The notes under the pieces are model-generated. The model saw only the letters and a list, made by a program, of their open reading frames with translations. It had not been told where the DNA came from and made no database searches. From IMG/VR virus record IMGVR_UViG_3300048838_000238, positions 41,997 through 105,996 of that record: a DNA stretch of 64,000 nucleotides; one strand, 5' to 3'. Positions 26,767 to 35,314 of this stretch are shown here, piece by piece (position 1 is the first letter of the stretch; each line of letters starts with the position of its first letter). A program made the position numbers and the translations under genes. This DNA is from a virus.

Positions 26767-27023
26767 GAATCAACCTCCCAAGGGCCGTCTGCTCGCGCCA
26801 CTTCGTCGTCAATCTGCTTTTCGATCGCTGACAGCGCGTCAAGGAGTGACATGCGGTAGCCGACGTGGTCGATGGTATGACCAGATCCAGATGCGTTCGG
26901 CTTCAGCGGAGCCTCTTGTAACGCCGTGAGAATCCGCGTTCTCTCTGCGCGAAGCCGCGACAGAGTGGTTCCGGTACTGACACTTGAGACGGGTGTCCCG
27001 TCGTTGATTGTTTGGTCGCTCAT
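26763..27023 (-). CDS. Small helical connector-region protein
   Basis: 86 residues with two helices (TLSRLRAERTRILTALQEAP and RMSLLDALSAIEKQIDDEVA) separated by a Gly/Asp turn. The pattern resembles small gpW-like or DUF6148-like head-tail proteins. Position after the Ala-rich virion protein fits a connector component (inference). Confidence 0.55.
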   Translation of the reverse strand: MSDQTINDGTPVSSVSTGTTLSRLRAERTRILTALQEAPLKPNASGSGHTIDHVGYRMSLLDALSAIEKQIDDEVARADGPWEVDS

Positions 27024-27035
27024 GTCACCGCGCCC

Positions 27036-28175
27036 TTATGCCACCGTCATTACAGTTGGGTTCGTGAAGTCGTGGCTCGTGCTATTTCGCCACAGGTAAT
27101 ACGTTCCGGCATTCAGCATGAACGTGACGTGTCCGAACTCGTCAGTGTAAAGAGTCCCTGCAATGACGTTCGTGCCGGCCGAGTCCGTCGACACCCAGCA
27201 GCCCACGTCACCTATCGGGTCGCCTTCGCTATCGTTTACGGTGATCTGCCAAGGCGTTCCGCCGGGACCGGCCGCACCAGCTAGTAGATCGACAGCCTCC
27301 TGCATGGCTGCGATGTCGGCGATGATTTCATCTTGTTTGGCTTCAGTTGCGTCGCCAGCGTCACTGCCTGGCCCGGCCGCCAGCGCCGCCGCCGTGAAGT
27401 CGTACACCAAGCCGTTGACAATAATCATCGTGGAGAACTGCGCGGCCATCGTGACGACGTTTGCTAGATTGGGAACAGTTACTTGGCGCGTGCTTGTTGC
27501 CACGTCGATCCTCGCCAATTCGGTGGCTAGTTCGGTGCGGACGTCCGCTGGAGAATGCGTGCTGAGTCCAGAAACGTCGGCCGTCAGCCAGTTGCCCTGG
27601 TTGGTCTGCAACTCGTTAGTGTCCGCCAAGATCGCGGCAATCTCGGTATCCAAATAGCCAGCGACCGCAGCGAGATTTGCCGCCGTTGCAAGGCCAGACT
27701 GGATTTCGGTCACAGCGTCCGCAGCCAGCCCGGCGGCTGTCAGCCAGTTCGCGGGAACCGTCGGAAGGTTCGCGAGGTTCGTGGTCGTGCCTACCGAAGT
27801 CACATTGGCTACAGTATCCGTTGCTGGATCGCTGATTAAAACAAGCTCACCTGTGTCGAGTCGCTTCCAAAAGATTCGGACGGGCGAGTTCCCGGTTTGA
27901 TACTCCTTAATACGTGAGTTGCCGGTTTCCTGATAGTGGATATTGAAGGAGTTCACACCGTCGGCGTAGACGCGACTACGAGTCGTCTGTAGTTGGACGC
28001 GGCCAGGGCGTGCGGTTGTGTCGCGGTCCTTCGACTCTCCATCTTCCCAATACGCAGCCTCCACGTATCGACGTCTACCACGTTCATCATCGCGGATCTC
28101 ATCAACGAGAACTTCGCGCACTCCAAGTTCATGGAATCGCGGTTCTACGGCCAAGTCTGATGAAAGCCTGCTCAT
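27036..28175 (-). CDS. Ala-rich structural protein with C-terminal beta sandwich
   Basis: 379 residues. The N-terminal 100 residues are charged. Residues 115-310 are Ala/Thr-rich with helical repeats (NLANLPTVPANWLTAAGLAA, GLATAANLAAVAGYLDTEIAA). The last 75 residues form a carboxypeptidase-regulatory-like beta sandwich (WQITVNDSEGDPIGDVGCWV, then TDEFGHVTFMLNAGTYYLW). This build suits a virion fibre or decoration protein. A terminator-like hairpin lies just upstream. Confidence 0.55.
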   Translation of the reverse strand: MSRLSSDLAVEPRFHELGVREVLVDEIRDDERGRRRYVEAAYWEDGESKDRDTTARPGRVQLQTTRSRVYADGVNSFNIHYQETGNSRIKEYQTGNSPVRIFWKRLDTGELVLISDPATDTVANVTSVGTTTNLANLPTVPANWLTAAGLAADAVTEIQSGLATAANLAAVAGYLDTEIAAILADTNELQTNQGNWLTADVSGLSTHSPADVRTELATELARIDVATSTRQVTVPNLANVVTMAAQFSTMIIVNGLVYDFTAAALAAGPGSDAGDATEAKQDEIIADIAAMQEAVDLLAGAAGPGGTPWQITVNDSEGDPIGDVGCWVSTDSAGTNVIAGTLYTDEFGHVTFMLNAGTYYLWRNSTSHDFTNPTVMTVA

Positions 28176-28196
28176 GATGTTGCCATGCGTCTAAAA

Positions 28197-28240
28197 CAAA
28201 AGCCGCGACCGCCTGCAACAGACGGCGCGGCTTGCGCGTA
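28197..28240 (-). terminator. Rho-independent terminator in the connector block
   Basis: On the minus strand AAGCCGCG...CGCGGCTT closes a GC-rich stem, followed by TTTGTTTT. It lies between the gene ending at 28273 and the gene starting at 28175, so it would limit expression of connector and tail genes relative to capsid. Confidence 0.65.
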
Positions 28241-28272
28241 ACTCGTTTTTCGTGATTAGTCCGTTGCGAGTC

Positions 28273-28884
28273 TTAGGCGGCCAAGGCGCGGACGTACTTG
28301 AGAACTTCCTTCTGGACTACCGGCAACTCGGATTCATCGATCGGAGTTACCCTGATACTCTTTGCCGGATCGATCACCGTGATGATCCCCATGTGTGTCT
28401 CGTATCGGCCCCGTGCTGTGAAGGCGTTGATCGCGCCAACCAATCGCATCGATCGCGGTTCGCCGGGGATCTCGACACGGAACTTCAAATCGCCATCTTG
28501 CAACGACAACTCGGAATCCCTCAGAAGTTCGCTGTACTCGCGATTCCGCTGTTCGGCGCGTTCCTGTGCCAACCGGCGCTTCGTCATCCGCATCTCGCGA
28601 TCGTCGTCGTACATAGCTCGCCGGACGTCGTCGATGCCCATTCGCTCGATTGGGCGGCCACCGCCGGCCAATGCCAACTTCCGCACCATCGCAGTCAACT
28701 CGGCGACCTGATCTCGCAACGCAGTGACTTCGTCGACGTGAGTGGCTGGCGGAGACGGCTCTTGCGGACCTGACTCATTGCGGACCATCGTTTCGGTGGC
28801 ACCGGCTGCCGCTTGACTCGATTGATTGCCTGGCTGCCGTGACTGATTGCCTTGCGGCCGATTGCTGCTTTGTGGGTTGGCCAT
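28273..28884 (-). CDS. Unknown head-region protein
   Basis: 203 residues. An N-terminal Gln/Ser/Gly-rich disordered part (residues 1-50) precedes a coiled-coil (VTALRDQVAELTAMVRKLAL), a charged helix, and a small beta-rich C-terminal domain (LKFRVEIPGEPRSMRLVGA). It is immediately downstream of the capsid gene. It may be a small structural protein; no family was recognised. Confidence 0.6.
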   Translation of the reverse strand: MANPQSSNRPQGNQSRQPGNQSSQAAAGATETMVRNESGPQEPSPPATHVDEVTALRDQVAELTAMVRKLALAGGGRPIERMGIDDVRRAMYDDDREMRMTKRRLAQERAEQRNREYSELLRDSELSLQDGDLKFRVEIPGEPRSMRLVGAINAFTARGRYETHMGIITVIDPAKSIRVTPIDESELPVVQKEVLKYVRALAA

Positions 28885-28904
28885 GACTTAGGAAACTCCA
28901 GAGT

Positions 28905-28955
28905 GGAAAGAAAAATCAGCGGCGGCGCGGGTGGCGTGAACCAGTCCGCGCCGCC
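28905..28955 (-). terminator. Terminator-like hairpin after the capsid gene
   Basis: Ten-base-pair stem of GGCGGCGCGG/CCGCGCCGCC (arms 28946-28955 and 28921-28930) followed on the minus strand by GCTGATTTTTCTTT. It is placed directly after the capsid stop at 28976, as expected for uncoupling capsid expression from downstream genes. Confidence 0.6.
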
Positions 28956-28975
28956 TATCGGGTTGTTGTTCAGGC

Positions 28976-30250
28976 TTAGTTGGTGCTGCGAACGACCCCA
29001 CGAGGATCTTTCACGGAGTATGCGTGCATCTGATCGACGAACAGAGCCAGCAGAATCTTGTGATTCAGCATGGTGTAGTCGTTCGGGGCAGCACGTTGAA
29101 CCGTGAACGGCCAGTTCTCGACTCGGCTGAACGCCTTGCGAGTGTTGATCGCCCACCAGTATGCGAGAGCGTTGGTCGTCGACACGGCCAATCCTCGATC
29201 CGCCACCGCGTCCGTCAGGATTTGATCCATGATCGGAGACGACAGAATCTCCTTGTTGGTGATGCTGGTGTTCGCACCGCGTCGGATCGCCGTGCTGGAC
29301 TGAGTTCGCGTTTCGATCTCCGAAGCGCCCTTGATCTGAGCCGCAGTCTCGTGCTTGTCGTTATGCACAAGCATCACGTCCCAGTCGGTCGCGATCCGCT
29401 CGCCGGTTTCCTGGTCGGTCATGCGGGAGAACAGCAAGTTCGTCGCATTGACGTCCTCCCAGTCGGTCAGCGGGTTGGAGTGGGTATTCACCCAGAACCC
29501 GCCCGAGGCGACGTAAGTTTGGTAGGCCACCCCGCCGTAGTTGTACGGGTTGTCAACGCCTGCGATCAGACGCAGTCCGTCCTTCTCCTTGCGGAGACCC
29601 ATGACTTCGCCGATCTTGTTGGCGTGAGCCAGCACTTGTCCGGTCTGGTCGAACTGGACCGTCTCGAACGTCACCTCCATGCGGAGGCCGTCTTGGTAGG
29701 TTTCGGGAGTCAGCGTGTAGCGTTCGGTGAACTGCATCGCGGCATGTTCTTCACCGGGATTGCGCCGCACGGCCTGATCGCCCAATCCGCCGAGACCCAT
29801 GTACTTCTTCTGCCGCACGTTCGGAGTCGGATCAACCGGGATCAACCGATCAGTGATGAAGTCCGGCCGCTCGTAGTCTTGGAGCAACGCCGCGTCCAAG
29901 AGTCCGCTAACGGACCCCAGGAAGGCCGATACGTTCGGCAAGTCCGAAGGCAGCACGGCTTCCGCCCCACCGGCTTCGTAGACTTGATAGGAGTTCGCGG
30001 TCGAGCGCGACAAACCTTCAGCCCATTGCGGGCCGATGAACGTATCGGCCAAGCCCCGGATGGAGAAGTCTTGCGGCCGCATGTAGTTCGGCCCGGTTTC
30101 CAACACGGCCATGCCGTGCTTGTTGACCTTGATACCGAGGTCTTCATGGAACTTCCGCAAGAAGGCATTCGTGCCTGCGATCCGTTCGCCTTGACTGGCG
30201 TGCGAAGGCGCGAATTGCTCAAGCACGTTACGGAGGGCTTTGTAGTCCAT
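28976..30250 (-). CDS. Major capsid protein (HK97-type fold, inferred)
   Basis: 424 residues, start MDYKALRNVLEQFA at 30250. An N-terminal helical region is followed by a P-domain-like beta/alpha body (FITDRLIPVDPTPNVRQKKYMGLGG, then FTERYTLTPETYQDGLRMEVTFE) and a long helix region (DAVADRGLAVSTTNALAYWWA). The C-terminus ends in NHKILLALFVDQMHAYSVKDP. Size, position after protease and decoration-like genes, and a terminator on its 3' side fit the major capsid protein. The fold is inferred. Confidence 0.75.
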   Translation of the reverse strand: MDYKALRNVLEQFAPSHASQGERIAGTNAFLRKFHEDLGIKVNKHGMAVLETGPNYMRPQDFSIRGLADTFIGPQWAEGLSRSTANSYQVYEAGGAEAVLPSDLPNVSAFLGSVSGLLDAALLQDYERPDFITDRLIPVDPTPNVRQKKYMGLGGLGDQAVRRNPGEEHAAMQFTERYTLTPETYQDGLRMEVTFETVQFDQTGQVLAHANKIGEVMGLRKEKDGLRLIAGVDNPYNYGGVAYQTYVASGGFWVNTHSNPLTDWEDVNATNLLFSRMTDQETGERIATDWDVMLVHNDKHETAAQIKGASEIETRTQSSTAIRRGANTSITNKEILSSPIMDQILTDAVADRGLAVSTTNALAYWWAINTRKAFSRVENWPFTVQRAAPNDYTMLNHKILLALFVDQMHAYSVKDPRGVVRSTN

Positions 30251-30393
30251 CTCTCGAAACTCCTTTTTCGGGGTCGTGACTTCGTGTCACAATGTCTTCT
30301 TGGTGAAGCGTGTTTTTGTGAAAGTCTGGGTTAAAAAGTCCGTGTGGCTTAGGACCGAAATCCACTACCACACAGACCGCTAGAGGGTGCTAG

Positions 30394-30594
30394 TCAGGCC
30401 GTCTCGTCTGCGTCGTCTGCCGATCCCACGAGACAGCTAGTCGCTTTGTCGAGGCTGTCTTTCAGGCTGGCGTTTTCCGTTTGGAGTCTCGCGATCACTT
30501 TCCGCAGAGCCACGATTTCCAACCGTGCGTCCGCATAGGCGATCTTGATTTCGTCGATGCTCAATCCGATCTGATCCATCTTTCCCTCTAGCAA
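30394..30594 (-). CDS. Small coiled-coil protein
   Basis: 66 residues, almost entirely a heptad-patterned helix (MDQIGLSIDEIKIAYADARL, IVALRKVIARLQTENASLKD) ending in an acidic tail. It starts 8 bp after a palindromic element, predicting a leaderless mRNA. It could be a scaffold or small regulatory coiled coil; unknown. Confidence 0.5.
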   Translation of the reverse strand: MLEGKMDQIGLSIDEIKIAYADARLEIVALRKVIARLQTENASLKDSLDKATSCLVGSADDADETA

Positions 30595-30601
30595 GTCTGG
30601 C

Positions 30602-30618
30602 TATATCGACGTGATATA
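30602..30618 (-). promoter_or_regulatory. Palindromic promoter-like element, copy 6
   Basis: TATATC-GACGT-GATATA, in the divergent gap between the coiled-coil gene (start 30594, minus) and the forward HNH gene (start 30651). It could serve either strand. Confidence 0.5.
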
Positions 30619-30638
30619 GTCGCTGTCGCGTAATATGG

Positions 30639-30644
30639 TATAAT
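30639..30644 (+). promoter_or_regulatory. Perfect -10 hexamer before the forward HNH gene
   Basis: TATAAT on the plus strand, 6 bp before the ATG at 30651. A transcript starting near the ATG would be leaderless. No clear -35 was seen, though the palindromic element lies 21 bp upstream. Confidence 0.4.
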
Positions 30645-30650
30645 CCTGGC

Positions 30651-31193
30651 ATGGAAACCATCATTTGTGTTTGTGAGAATTGTTCTGTTGAGTTCCCAAC
30701 TCCTGCCCATGACGTGCGTCGTCGTGGTAGAAGGTTTTGCAGCCCAGCGTGCTACGATGCTTCGCGACGTAACACGCCAGACAAGTTTTGGTCCTTGACC
30801 ACGAAGGTCGATGGGGAATGTTGGCCGTGGAGAGGCCGTCGTACGGAAGGAGGTTACGGCAGATTTCACTTTAGTGGAGAGCAACTCGCCCACCGTGTTT
30901 CTTATCTGCTTACATTCGGCTCCCTGCCGGATGGTTTGTGCCTCGACCACCTTTGCCGGAACCGCCTGTGCGTCAATCCTGCGCATCTCGAACCTACAAC
31001 GTGGCGCGAAAACATCCTTCGCGGTGAAGGTGTCGCTGCACTGGAAGCACGAGCTACTCACTGCAAGTGGGGACATCCATTCGACGCAGCCAATACCATG
31101 ATCCGTAAAGACGGAGGACGGTTCTGCCGCGCCTGTGGACGCAGGCGATACAAGGCATACAAGCAAAAGAAGAAATCTCATATTATTTCCTAG
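30651..31193 (+). CDS. HNH endonuclease, forward strand
   Basis: 180 residues. An N-terminal zinc knuckle (CVCENCSVEF...FCSPACYD) precedes WSLTTKVDGECWPWRGRRTEGGYGRF and an HNH-type core with LDHLCRNRLCVNPAHLEPTTWREN, then a second zinc knuckle near the C-terminus (THCKWGHPFDAANT...CRACGRRR). This is the common phage HNH nuclease layout. It lies between head genes on the opposite strand, and its TAG overlaps the stop of the convergent decoration-like gene, as expected for a mobile insertion that did not disrupt its neighbours. Confidence 0.85.
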   Translation: METIICVCENCSVEFPTPAHDVRRRGRRFCSPACYDASRRNTPDKFWSLTTKVDGECWPWRGRRTEGGYGRFHFSGEQLAHRVSYLLTFGSLPDGLCLDHLCRNRLCVNPAHLEPTTWRENILRGEGVAALEARATHCKWGHPFDAANTMIRKDGGRFCRACGRRRYKAYKQKKKSHIIS

Positions 31194-32209
31194 CCAACCA
31201 GGCCCTTCTCTTGTAGGTCGTCGGCAATCGAATTGACGAAGCTGGCGGTATTGGCCAGATCCACAATCAGCCGGTCACAAGTGCGTGCCAGACTTGCAAA
31301 GTTGCTCCGAATCGCAGCCACGTCGTTCGCGTACGTCGTACCGTCCGCCAGCGCTGCGATCGTGTCAGCCGGGGTTCCTGCCGAGTTGTCTGTCAGGTCA
31401 ACTGCGGTTCGCGCCGCGTGCGTGCGGTCAGCGGTCGAAAAGGTCTGAACGTACGCGGCACATTGATCCGTCGGAGTCGATCCGTGGAACGCGACCAAGT
31501 CGGTGGTGGCGCTGCCGATCTGTGCATCACCAGCCACATTCACGCGGACTGCCGCGCCGAAGGCCAAGACCACCGTGCCTGTCGTGGTATCGATCGTGAG
31601 GATATCGCCAGTCGAATCCTCGATACTCAAGGCATCCGCCAAGTTGGTCGGGACGCGGATCTCGTTCGCGCCGGTAGCGCCGTCGAAGATCAACACCGGA
31701 GTCGTGACCGTAACGAACTCGCTGGTCGTGTCTCCGCTGCCGACGGCATTCGGAGTGACCTTGCTGATCAGCCGCACCAGGACGCGAGTCGTGGCACTGG
31801 AATATCGTTTCACGACCACACCGATCGCCACGCTCTCGACGGTCGTCTTTTCCAGCTTCTGGTTTTCGACCGCGTCGCCGGTACTGACTTCCGTCACGGA
31901 GACCTTGTCGCCGATCTCGAATGTCGCCGACACGCAGTCGTATTCCGCGATAATGTCAGTCGCGACCGGGAAGTACGGATCAGCCGCCGTTTCCAGCACC
32001 GTCCGCGTTTCCGTGGCGACACCAGCGAACAGAGGCGCGAAGGTCGACTTGTTCAGCGCCGCCGTCCCAGCGTCGGCTTGCGAACTCGCCGGCTTCACGT
32101 CGTCCGTATCGTGAAACAGCAGGTCGCCCTTCTCCACGGCGAGCGTGCCGTTGAAGAGGTACTTGACCGGGAATGCGCTGACGTCTTTGAAAATGCGGGG
32201 CTTGGTCAT
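31190..32209 (-). CDS. Head decoration-like protein
   Basis: 339 residues. Residues 10-110 (FPVKYLFNGTLAVEKGDLLFHD through the VATDIIAEYDC strand) resemble head decoration/DUF2190-like proteins. The C-terminal 110 residues (VAFHGSTPTDQCAAYV, FSTADRTHAARTAVDLTDNS, DLANTASFVNSIADDLQEKGL) resemble a tail found in many phage head and fibre proteins. It is placed between the protease/scaffold-like gene and the capsid gene, the usual decoration position. Confidence 0.65.
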   Translation of the reverse strand: MTKPRIFKDVSAFPVKYLFNGTLAVEKGDLLFHDTDDVKPASSQADAGTAALNKSTFAPLFAGVATETRTVLETAADPYFPVATDIIAEYDCVSATFEIGDKVSVTEVSTGDAVENQKLEKTTVESVAIGVVVKRYSSATTRVLVRLISKVTPNAVGSGDTTSEFVTVTTPVLIFDGATGANEIRVPTNLADALSIEDSTGDILTIDTTTGTVVLAFGAAVRVNVAGDAQIGSATTDLVAFHGSTPTDQCAAYVQTFSTADRTHAARTAVDLTDNSAGTPADTIAALADGTTYANDVAAIRSNFASLARTCDRLIVDLANTASFVNSIADDLQEKGLVG

Positions 32210-32312
32210 GACGTGTACTTCCTTGTACTTTTTGGTTGTTCAGTGCGGCCCAGCCGCGATTGTTCAAGTGTCAAAAACGCTGCGAATTAACGCCGGACGT
32301 TGATTGGATTAG

Positions 32313-33695
32313 TTAGCGGATCAGGTTTGCCAAGCTGCCTGGCTCGGCATATTTCTTCGCGACCTCCGCGATGTTCACGGCTGGCTGCTGGACTGGTGCA
32401 ATCGCCGGTTGACTGCGAGCCCTCGGTGCATTTTCGAGGACCGGTGCGCCGCCCTTTGCAGGTGCGACCGGAGCGATCGACAGACCAGCCAAGTCGTTGG
32501 CGAACGCGGTGCGTTCTTCCAGCGTCAACAGCCGAGACATCGCCGTCACGAACTGGCGAGTCGGCGTCACCTTGCGAGCGGTCAACAGGTCCGTGCATTC
32601 AAGCACGACGTTCACGTCTAGCGATTTCCTGGCCGATTCCTCGACGGTTTCTTTTTCCTCCGGCATTTCGGAGGGCATTGGTTCTGGTTCTTCAGCGGGT
32701 GCCGCTTCGGTGACGGCTGCCGCCGCGAGGTTGTCGCTCACGCTGTCGCTCATGTCGAGCGATGCCAACACTGCTCGGAGTTGCTCGGTGCTGGCTTCCG
32801 CCACCTTTGAGGCAATCGCTGCCAGAATGCCGGCCCGAATCTGCGATTCTGGAGACACGTCATCCACCGGCACTTCCACGGGCAGATCGCCCATTTCTGG
32901 ATCGATCGCGCCATCCGCTTCGGAGACGGCGTCTTTCAACATGCCGTACTCTTCCGTGCCTTCCATGTCTTCCGGTGCGGATTCCAAAATCATGCGGATC
33001 GTATGTCGCATCGCAGCGTGACCTTTCCGTTGGGCCGATTCAAAGAGGCTATGCGTGGTGCCGGGATTCCCGTTCACCACTGCGACTCCCGAGACGGCAG
33101 TAATTTCTGTGAGGTAAATCCGCCCGTTTTGCAGGATCGGAGTTGGTCCGCGCTGAGCCTCGTGACTCAGTGCAAAGGCGTCCGGCTTCCGCTTGGCGAC
33201 TTCAACCAGGATGGGAGAGAACTCGCTCGATTCCAGGTAGTGAAGATCGGCGACGATGCCCTTGCCTTCGACAAATCTCGCCTCGGCCAGCCAGCCGACC
33301 ATGCGAGTGTTGTCGTGTGACTCTTCTTTGAGTACGCGGCGACCGCTGGCGTCGTAGCCGAATTCAAGATGCCCGTCGTAGACCTTTGCACCTTCGTACA
33401 AAGGAACAGCCCTGCGCAAACATTCCGTTGTGTACGCATAGGGCCGATCGACCGCGTCTCCAAAATCCCTTTCGGAGAGTCCCAGAACGCGGCCGGTATT
33501 TTTCGATTCCTCCGCGACAACCAGGACGCCGCGAATAACCTTGGCTTCCTCGTCGACTCGCGATACGCCCAGCGCCAATTCCATGACGCCGCTGGCCAAC
33601 TCCAGAACGATTAAGTTCTGAGGGGCTGGTTGTGCCGTCCTGGCTTTCCGTGACAGACGTTTCCGCTGGCGTGTTTTGGCTTCCGTGCCGTTCAT
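32313..33695 (-). CDS. Prohead protease/scaffold-like protein
   Basis: 460 residues. Residues 28-230 form a compact domain with AYTTECLRRAVPLYEGAKVYDGH, a charged LEESHDNTRM-type segment and DAFALSHEAQRGPT, which recalls capsid maturation protease domains acting before the major capsid gene. Residues 250-400 are acidic and coiled-coil-like, scaffold in character (ESQIRAGILAAIASKVAEAS). The C-terminal part is Pro/Ala-rich with a helix (VNIAEVAKKYAEPGSLANLI). A protease-scaffold fusion is common in this position. The catalytic residues could not be assigned with certainty. Confidence 0.55.
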   Translation of the reverse strand: MNGTEAKTRQRKRLSRKARTAQPAPQNLIVLELASGVMELALGVSRVDEEAKVIRGVLVVAEESKNTGRVLGLSERDFGDAVDRPYAYTTECLRRAVPLYEGAKVYDGHLEFGYDASGRRVLKEESHDNTRMVGWLAEARFVEGKGIVADLHYLESSEFSPILVEVAKRKPDAFALSHEAQRGPTPILQNGRIYLTEITAVSGVAVVNGNPGTTHSLFESAQRKGHAAMRHTIRMILESAPEDMEGTEEYGMLKDAVSEADGAIDPEMGDLPVEVPVDDVSPESQIRAGILAAIASKVAEASTEQLRAVLASLDMSDSVSDNLAAAAVTEAAPAEEPEPMPSEMPEEKETVEESARKSLDVNVVLECTDLLTARKVTPTRQFVTAMSRLLTLEERTAFANDLAGLSIAPVAPAKGGAPVLENAPRARSQPAIAPVQQPAVNIAEVAKKYAEPGSLANLIR

Positions 33696-33873
33696 TTAGC
33701 CAAGGATAGAGCGGCAATTGGCGGTTTTTACGCAAACCAGACTGAGGCAGCCTCGCGACGGCGATCCGCGACCAGGCGTGAGAAGTCCGCAGTTGTTGCG
33801 AGACGCGAGCAAACTCGGCAATTCGCACGGCAAGCGATTAGTCGCCGCTTGTGCGATGTGGACCCATCCGCCG
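33696..33873. other. Intergenic region with a weak open frame
   Basis: A 56-codon GTG frame (33728-33898, minus) encodes a Cys-containing sequence with CRANCRVC but has no ribosome site. A 16-bp sequence shared with 34062-34085 (GTGGACCCATCCGCCG) occurs at 33859. No gene was called. Confidence 0.3.
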
Positions 33874-34017
33874 CTAGTCGCGAGAAGCTGGACTCCACGC
33901 AGATGCGAGAATTCTCAGCACGTTCACGCCTAGATAAGTCGCTGCTAAGACATAGACAGCCATCGCGAGTCTCGCCTCGCCGGTGAATTCAAGCAGAACT
34001 CTGACCGTGACTTCCAT
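33874..34017 (-). CDS. Small single-pass membrane protein
   Basis: 47 residues starting MEVTVRVLLEFTGEARL at 34017. One hydrophobic segment, LAMAVYVLAATYLGVNVLRIL, is followed by a short polar tail. It is small but has a sensible start and membrane topology. Function unknown. Confidence 0.4.
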   Translation of the reverse strand: MEVTVRVLLEFTGEARLAMAVYVLAATYLGVNVLRILASAWSPASRD

Positions 34018-34061
34018 CTCTGCATGATAAACGAAGCGGCGCGGCGGTCTTTGTGAGGCAT

Positions 34062-34181
34062 TCAGGAAGTGGACCCATCCGCCGATTCGCGACACGGCTT
34101 ACACTTCCGACCTGGACGTCCGGGAGGTATCGGTTTATCGCACGACGCGCAACAGCTTCTGCGCACCGCAGGTCTGCTCAT
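34062..34181 (-). CDS. Possible 39-residue zinc-knuckle protein
   Basis: Starts MSRPAVRRSCCASCDKPIPP and continues with a second knuckle CKPC, so CASC...CKPC could bind one zinc ion. The tail is ADGSTS. It is too short for confident gene calling, but the paired CxxC motifs argue for it. It fills the gap between two minus-strand genes. Confidence 0.35.
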   Translation of the reverse strand: MSRPAVRRSCCASCDKPIPPGRPGRKCKPCRESADGSTS

Positions 34182-34246
34182 TGGCAGCCGGAATAAATCA
34201 CCTGCGACGATAGCCAATGTGAGCATCTTCTCTCGTGTGTCTTCGT

Positions 34247-34747
34247 TTATAGAGACGCTCTCCAGTTCTCGAACAGTTCAACTGATGCTTGTAGGTACGG
34301 CCGGAATGCTTCCAGCGCTGACTCAGCCTCGTAGTCAGTGACAGTGAATTGACACCGTGGGCATTGGTGCATACCGCCGCTCCGAACTGGCGGATAGAAA
34401 GAATCCGACGTGCCGAGATAGCTGCACTTAGGGCAATGTCCATCGTGCATTGATCGTACGATCCGATGTAGCGCCCGAGCGTGTTCGGCGGATAGGTCAA
34501 GTGACAGACGAGTACATTCGCTCTTGACTTGTTCAGCTTTTGGAGGAAGTGCGTCGGTCGCGGTGGAGTTTAAGTCGCCGCCGATCGACGCATCGAAGTG
34601 GCTAACGGCGATGTCGGCGTTTACCCGAGACTGCTCAAGAGCCTTGCCGTGATTGCAACTCGCGGCGTACACGCCGCACCATAATTTCGTGCGAAGCTCC
34701 TGTGTGTGTTTCCGATCAGAGACCAACCGTTCCGCTTCGTTACTCAT
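34247..34747 (-). CDS. Zinc-ribbon small protein
   Basis: 166 residues starting MSNEAERLVSDRKHTQEL at 34747 (an ATG 9 bp upstream is also possible). The first 90 residues are helical with Cys residues. The C-terminal part has a zinc ribbon: CPKCSYLGTSDSF...HQCPRCQFTVTDYEAESALEAF. It could be a nucleic-acid-associated protein. No family was assigned. Confidence 0.6.
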   Translation of the reverse strand: MSNEAERLVSDRKHTQELRTKLWCGVYAASCNHGKALEQSRVNADIAVSHFDASIGGDLNSTATDALPPKAEQVKSECTRLSLDLSAEHARALHRIVRSMHDGHCPKCSYLGTSDSFYPPVRSGGMHQCPRCQFTVTDYEAESALEAFRPYLQASVELFENWRASL

Positions 34748-34768
34748 CGTGTTCACGTCCTTTCTGTG

Positions 34769-35104
34769 CTAGTTCATTCCGCACACAACGCCCCAAGTGA
34801 TCCGACACTCGCCTTCCGCCGCCAGAACGGCAGACGTGAACGGCCTCGCCATTTCCTCGAATCTAGCGATCTCATGCGAGATTGCTGGGATCGCAAAGAC
34901 CGGCATGTCGTCGTTCTTCGAGAAGCTCATCTGCCGATCGACGCCGGGTAGCTTCCGATTCGGAATCAGGTACTTCCTGACTTCATAGGACCCCAACTCT
35001 CCACGCCCGTCATACACGATGCTTTCATGTTCGTAGATCAGCTCCTCATCGAAGTTCCACGCTTCGATGTACGGCCCGACATAAACACTGAGATTCATGC
35101 TCAT
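34769..35104 (-). CDS. Small unknown protein
   Basis: 111 residues starting MSMNLSVYVGPYIEAWNF at 35104, coupled by ATGA to the upstream gene. It has alpha/beta composition (LIYEHESIVYDGRGELGSYEV, ISHEIARFEEMARPF). The start MNLSVYVGPY resembles a small DUF found across bacteria, but no name is certain. Confidence 0.55.
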   Translation of the reverse strand: MSMNLSVYVGPYIEAWNFDEELIYEHESIVYDGRGELGSYEVRKYLIPNRKLPGVDRQMSFSKNDDMPVFAIPAISHEIARFEEMARPFTSAVLAAEGECRITWGVVCGMN

Positions 35105-35289
35105 CGCGATCTCGACTCTTCTGAAAGCTCGCACCTAGTGACTTGTTTAACGATTGCACCCCAGCGGACGACGCTTATTCCGACTGGCCTGCCACCGCCA
35201 TAGGAGACAATCGTTGCAGCTTTCTGTCGCGTGATATCAGTGACCTTTCCACGTTTCACTAGCCTCGATATTCGTGCGCCGTGGTTCAT
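35101..35289 (-). CDS. Small basic unknown protein
   Basis: 62 residues, basic, with RISRLVKRGKVTDITRQKAATIV. It starts 26 bp downstream of a palindromic element and overlaps a CTATTCGCCG box. It ends with an ATGA overlap to the next gene. A regulatory or DNA-binding role is possible but unproven. Confidence 0.5.
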   Translation of the reverse strand: MNHGARISRLVKRGKVTDITRQKAATIVSYGGGRPVGISVVRWGAIVKQVTRCELSEESRSR

Positions 35290-35314
35290 ATCAGCTATTC
35301 GCCGGTCGGCAGCC

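Noticed and set aside
29024-30334. 436-codon forward frame over the capsid gene
   Set aside because: Antisense shadow of the capsid gene; no ribosome site and the minus frame fits a capsid gene in its canonical place.
31418-32290. 290-codon forward frame
   Set aside because: Antisense to the decoration-like gene; no start signal and unnatural composition.
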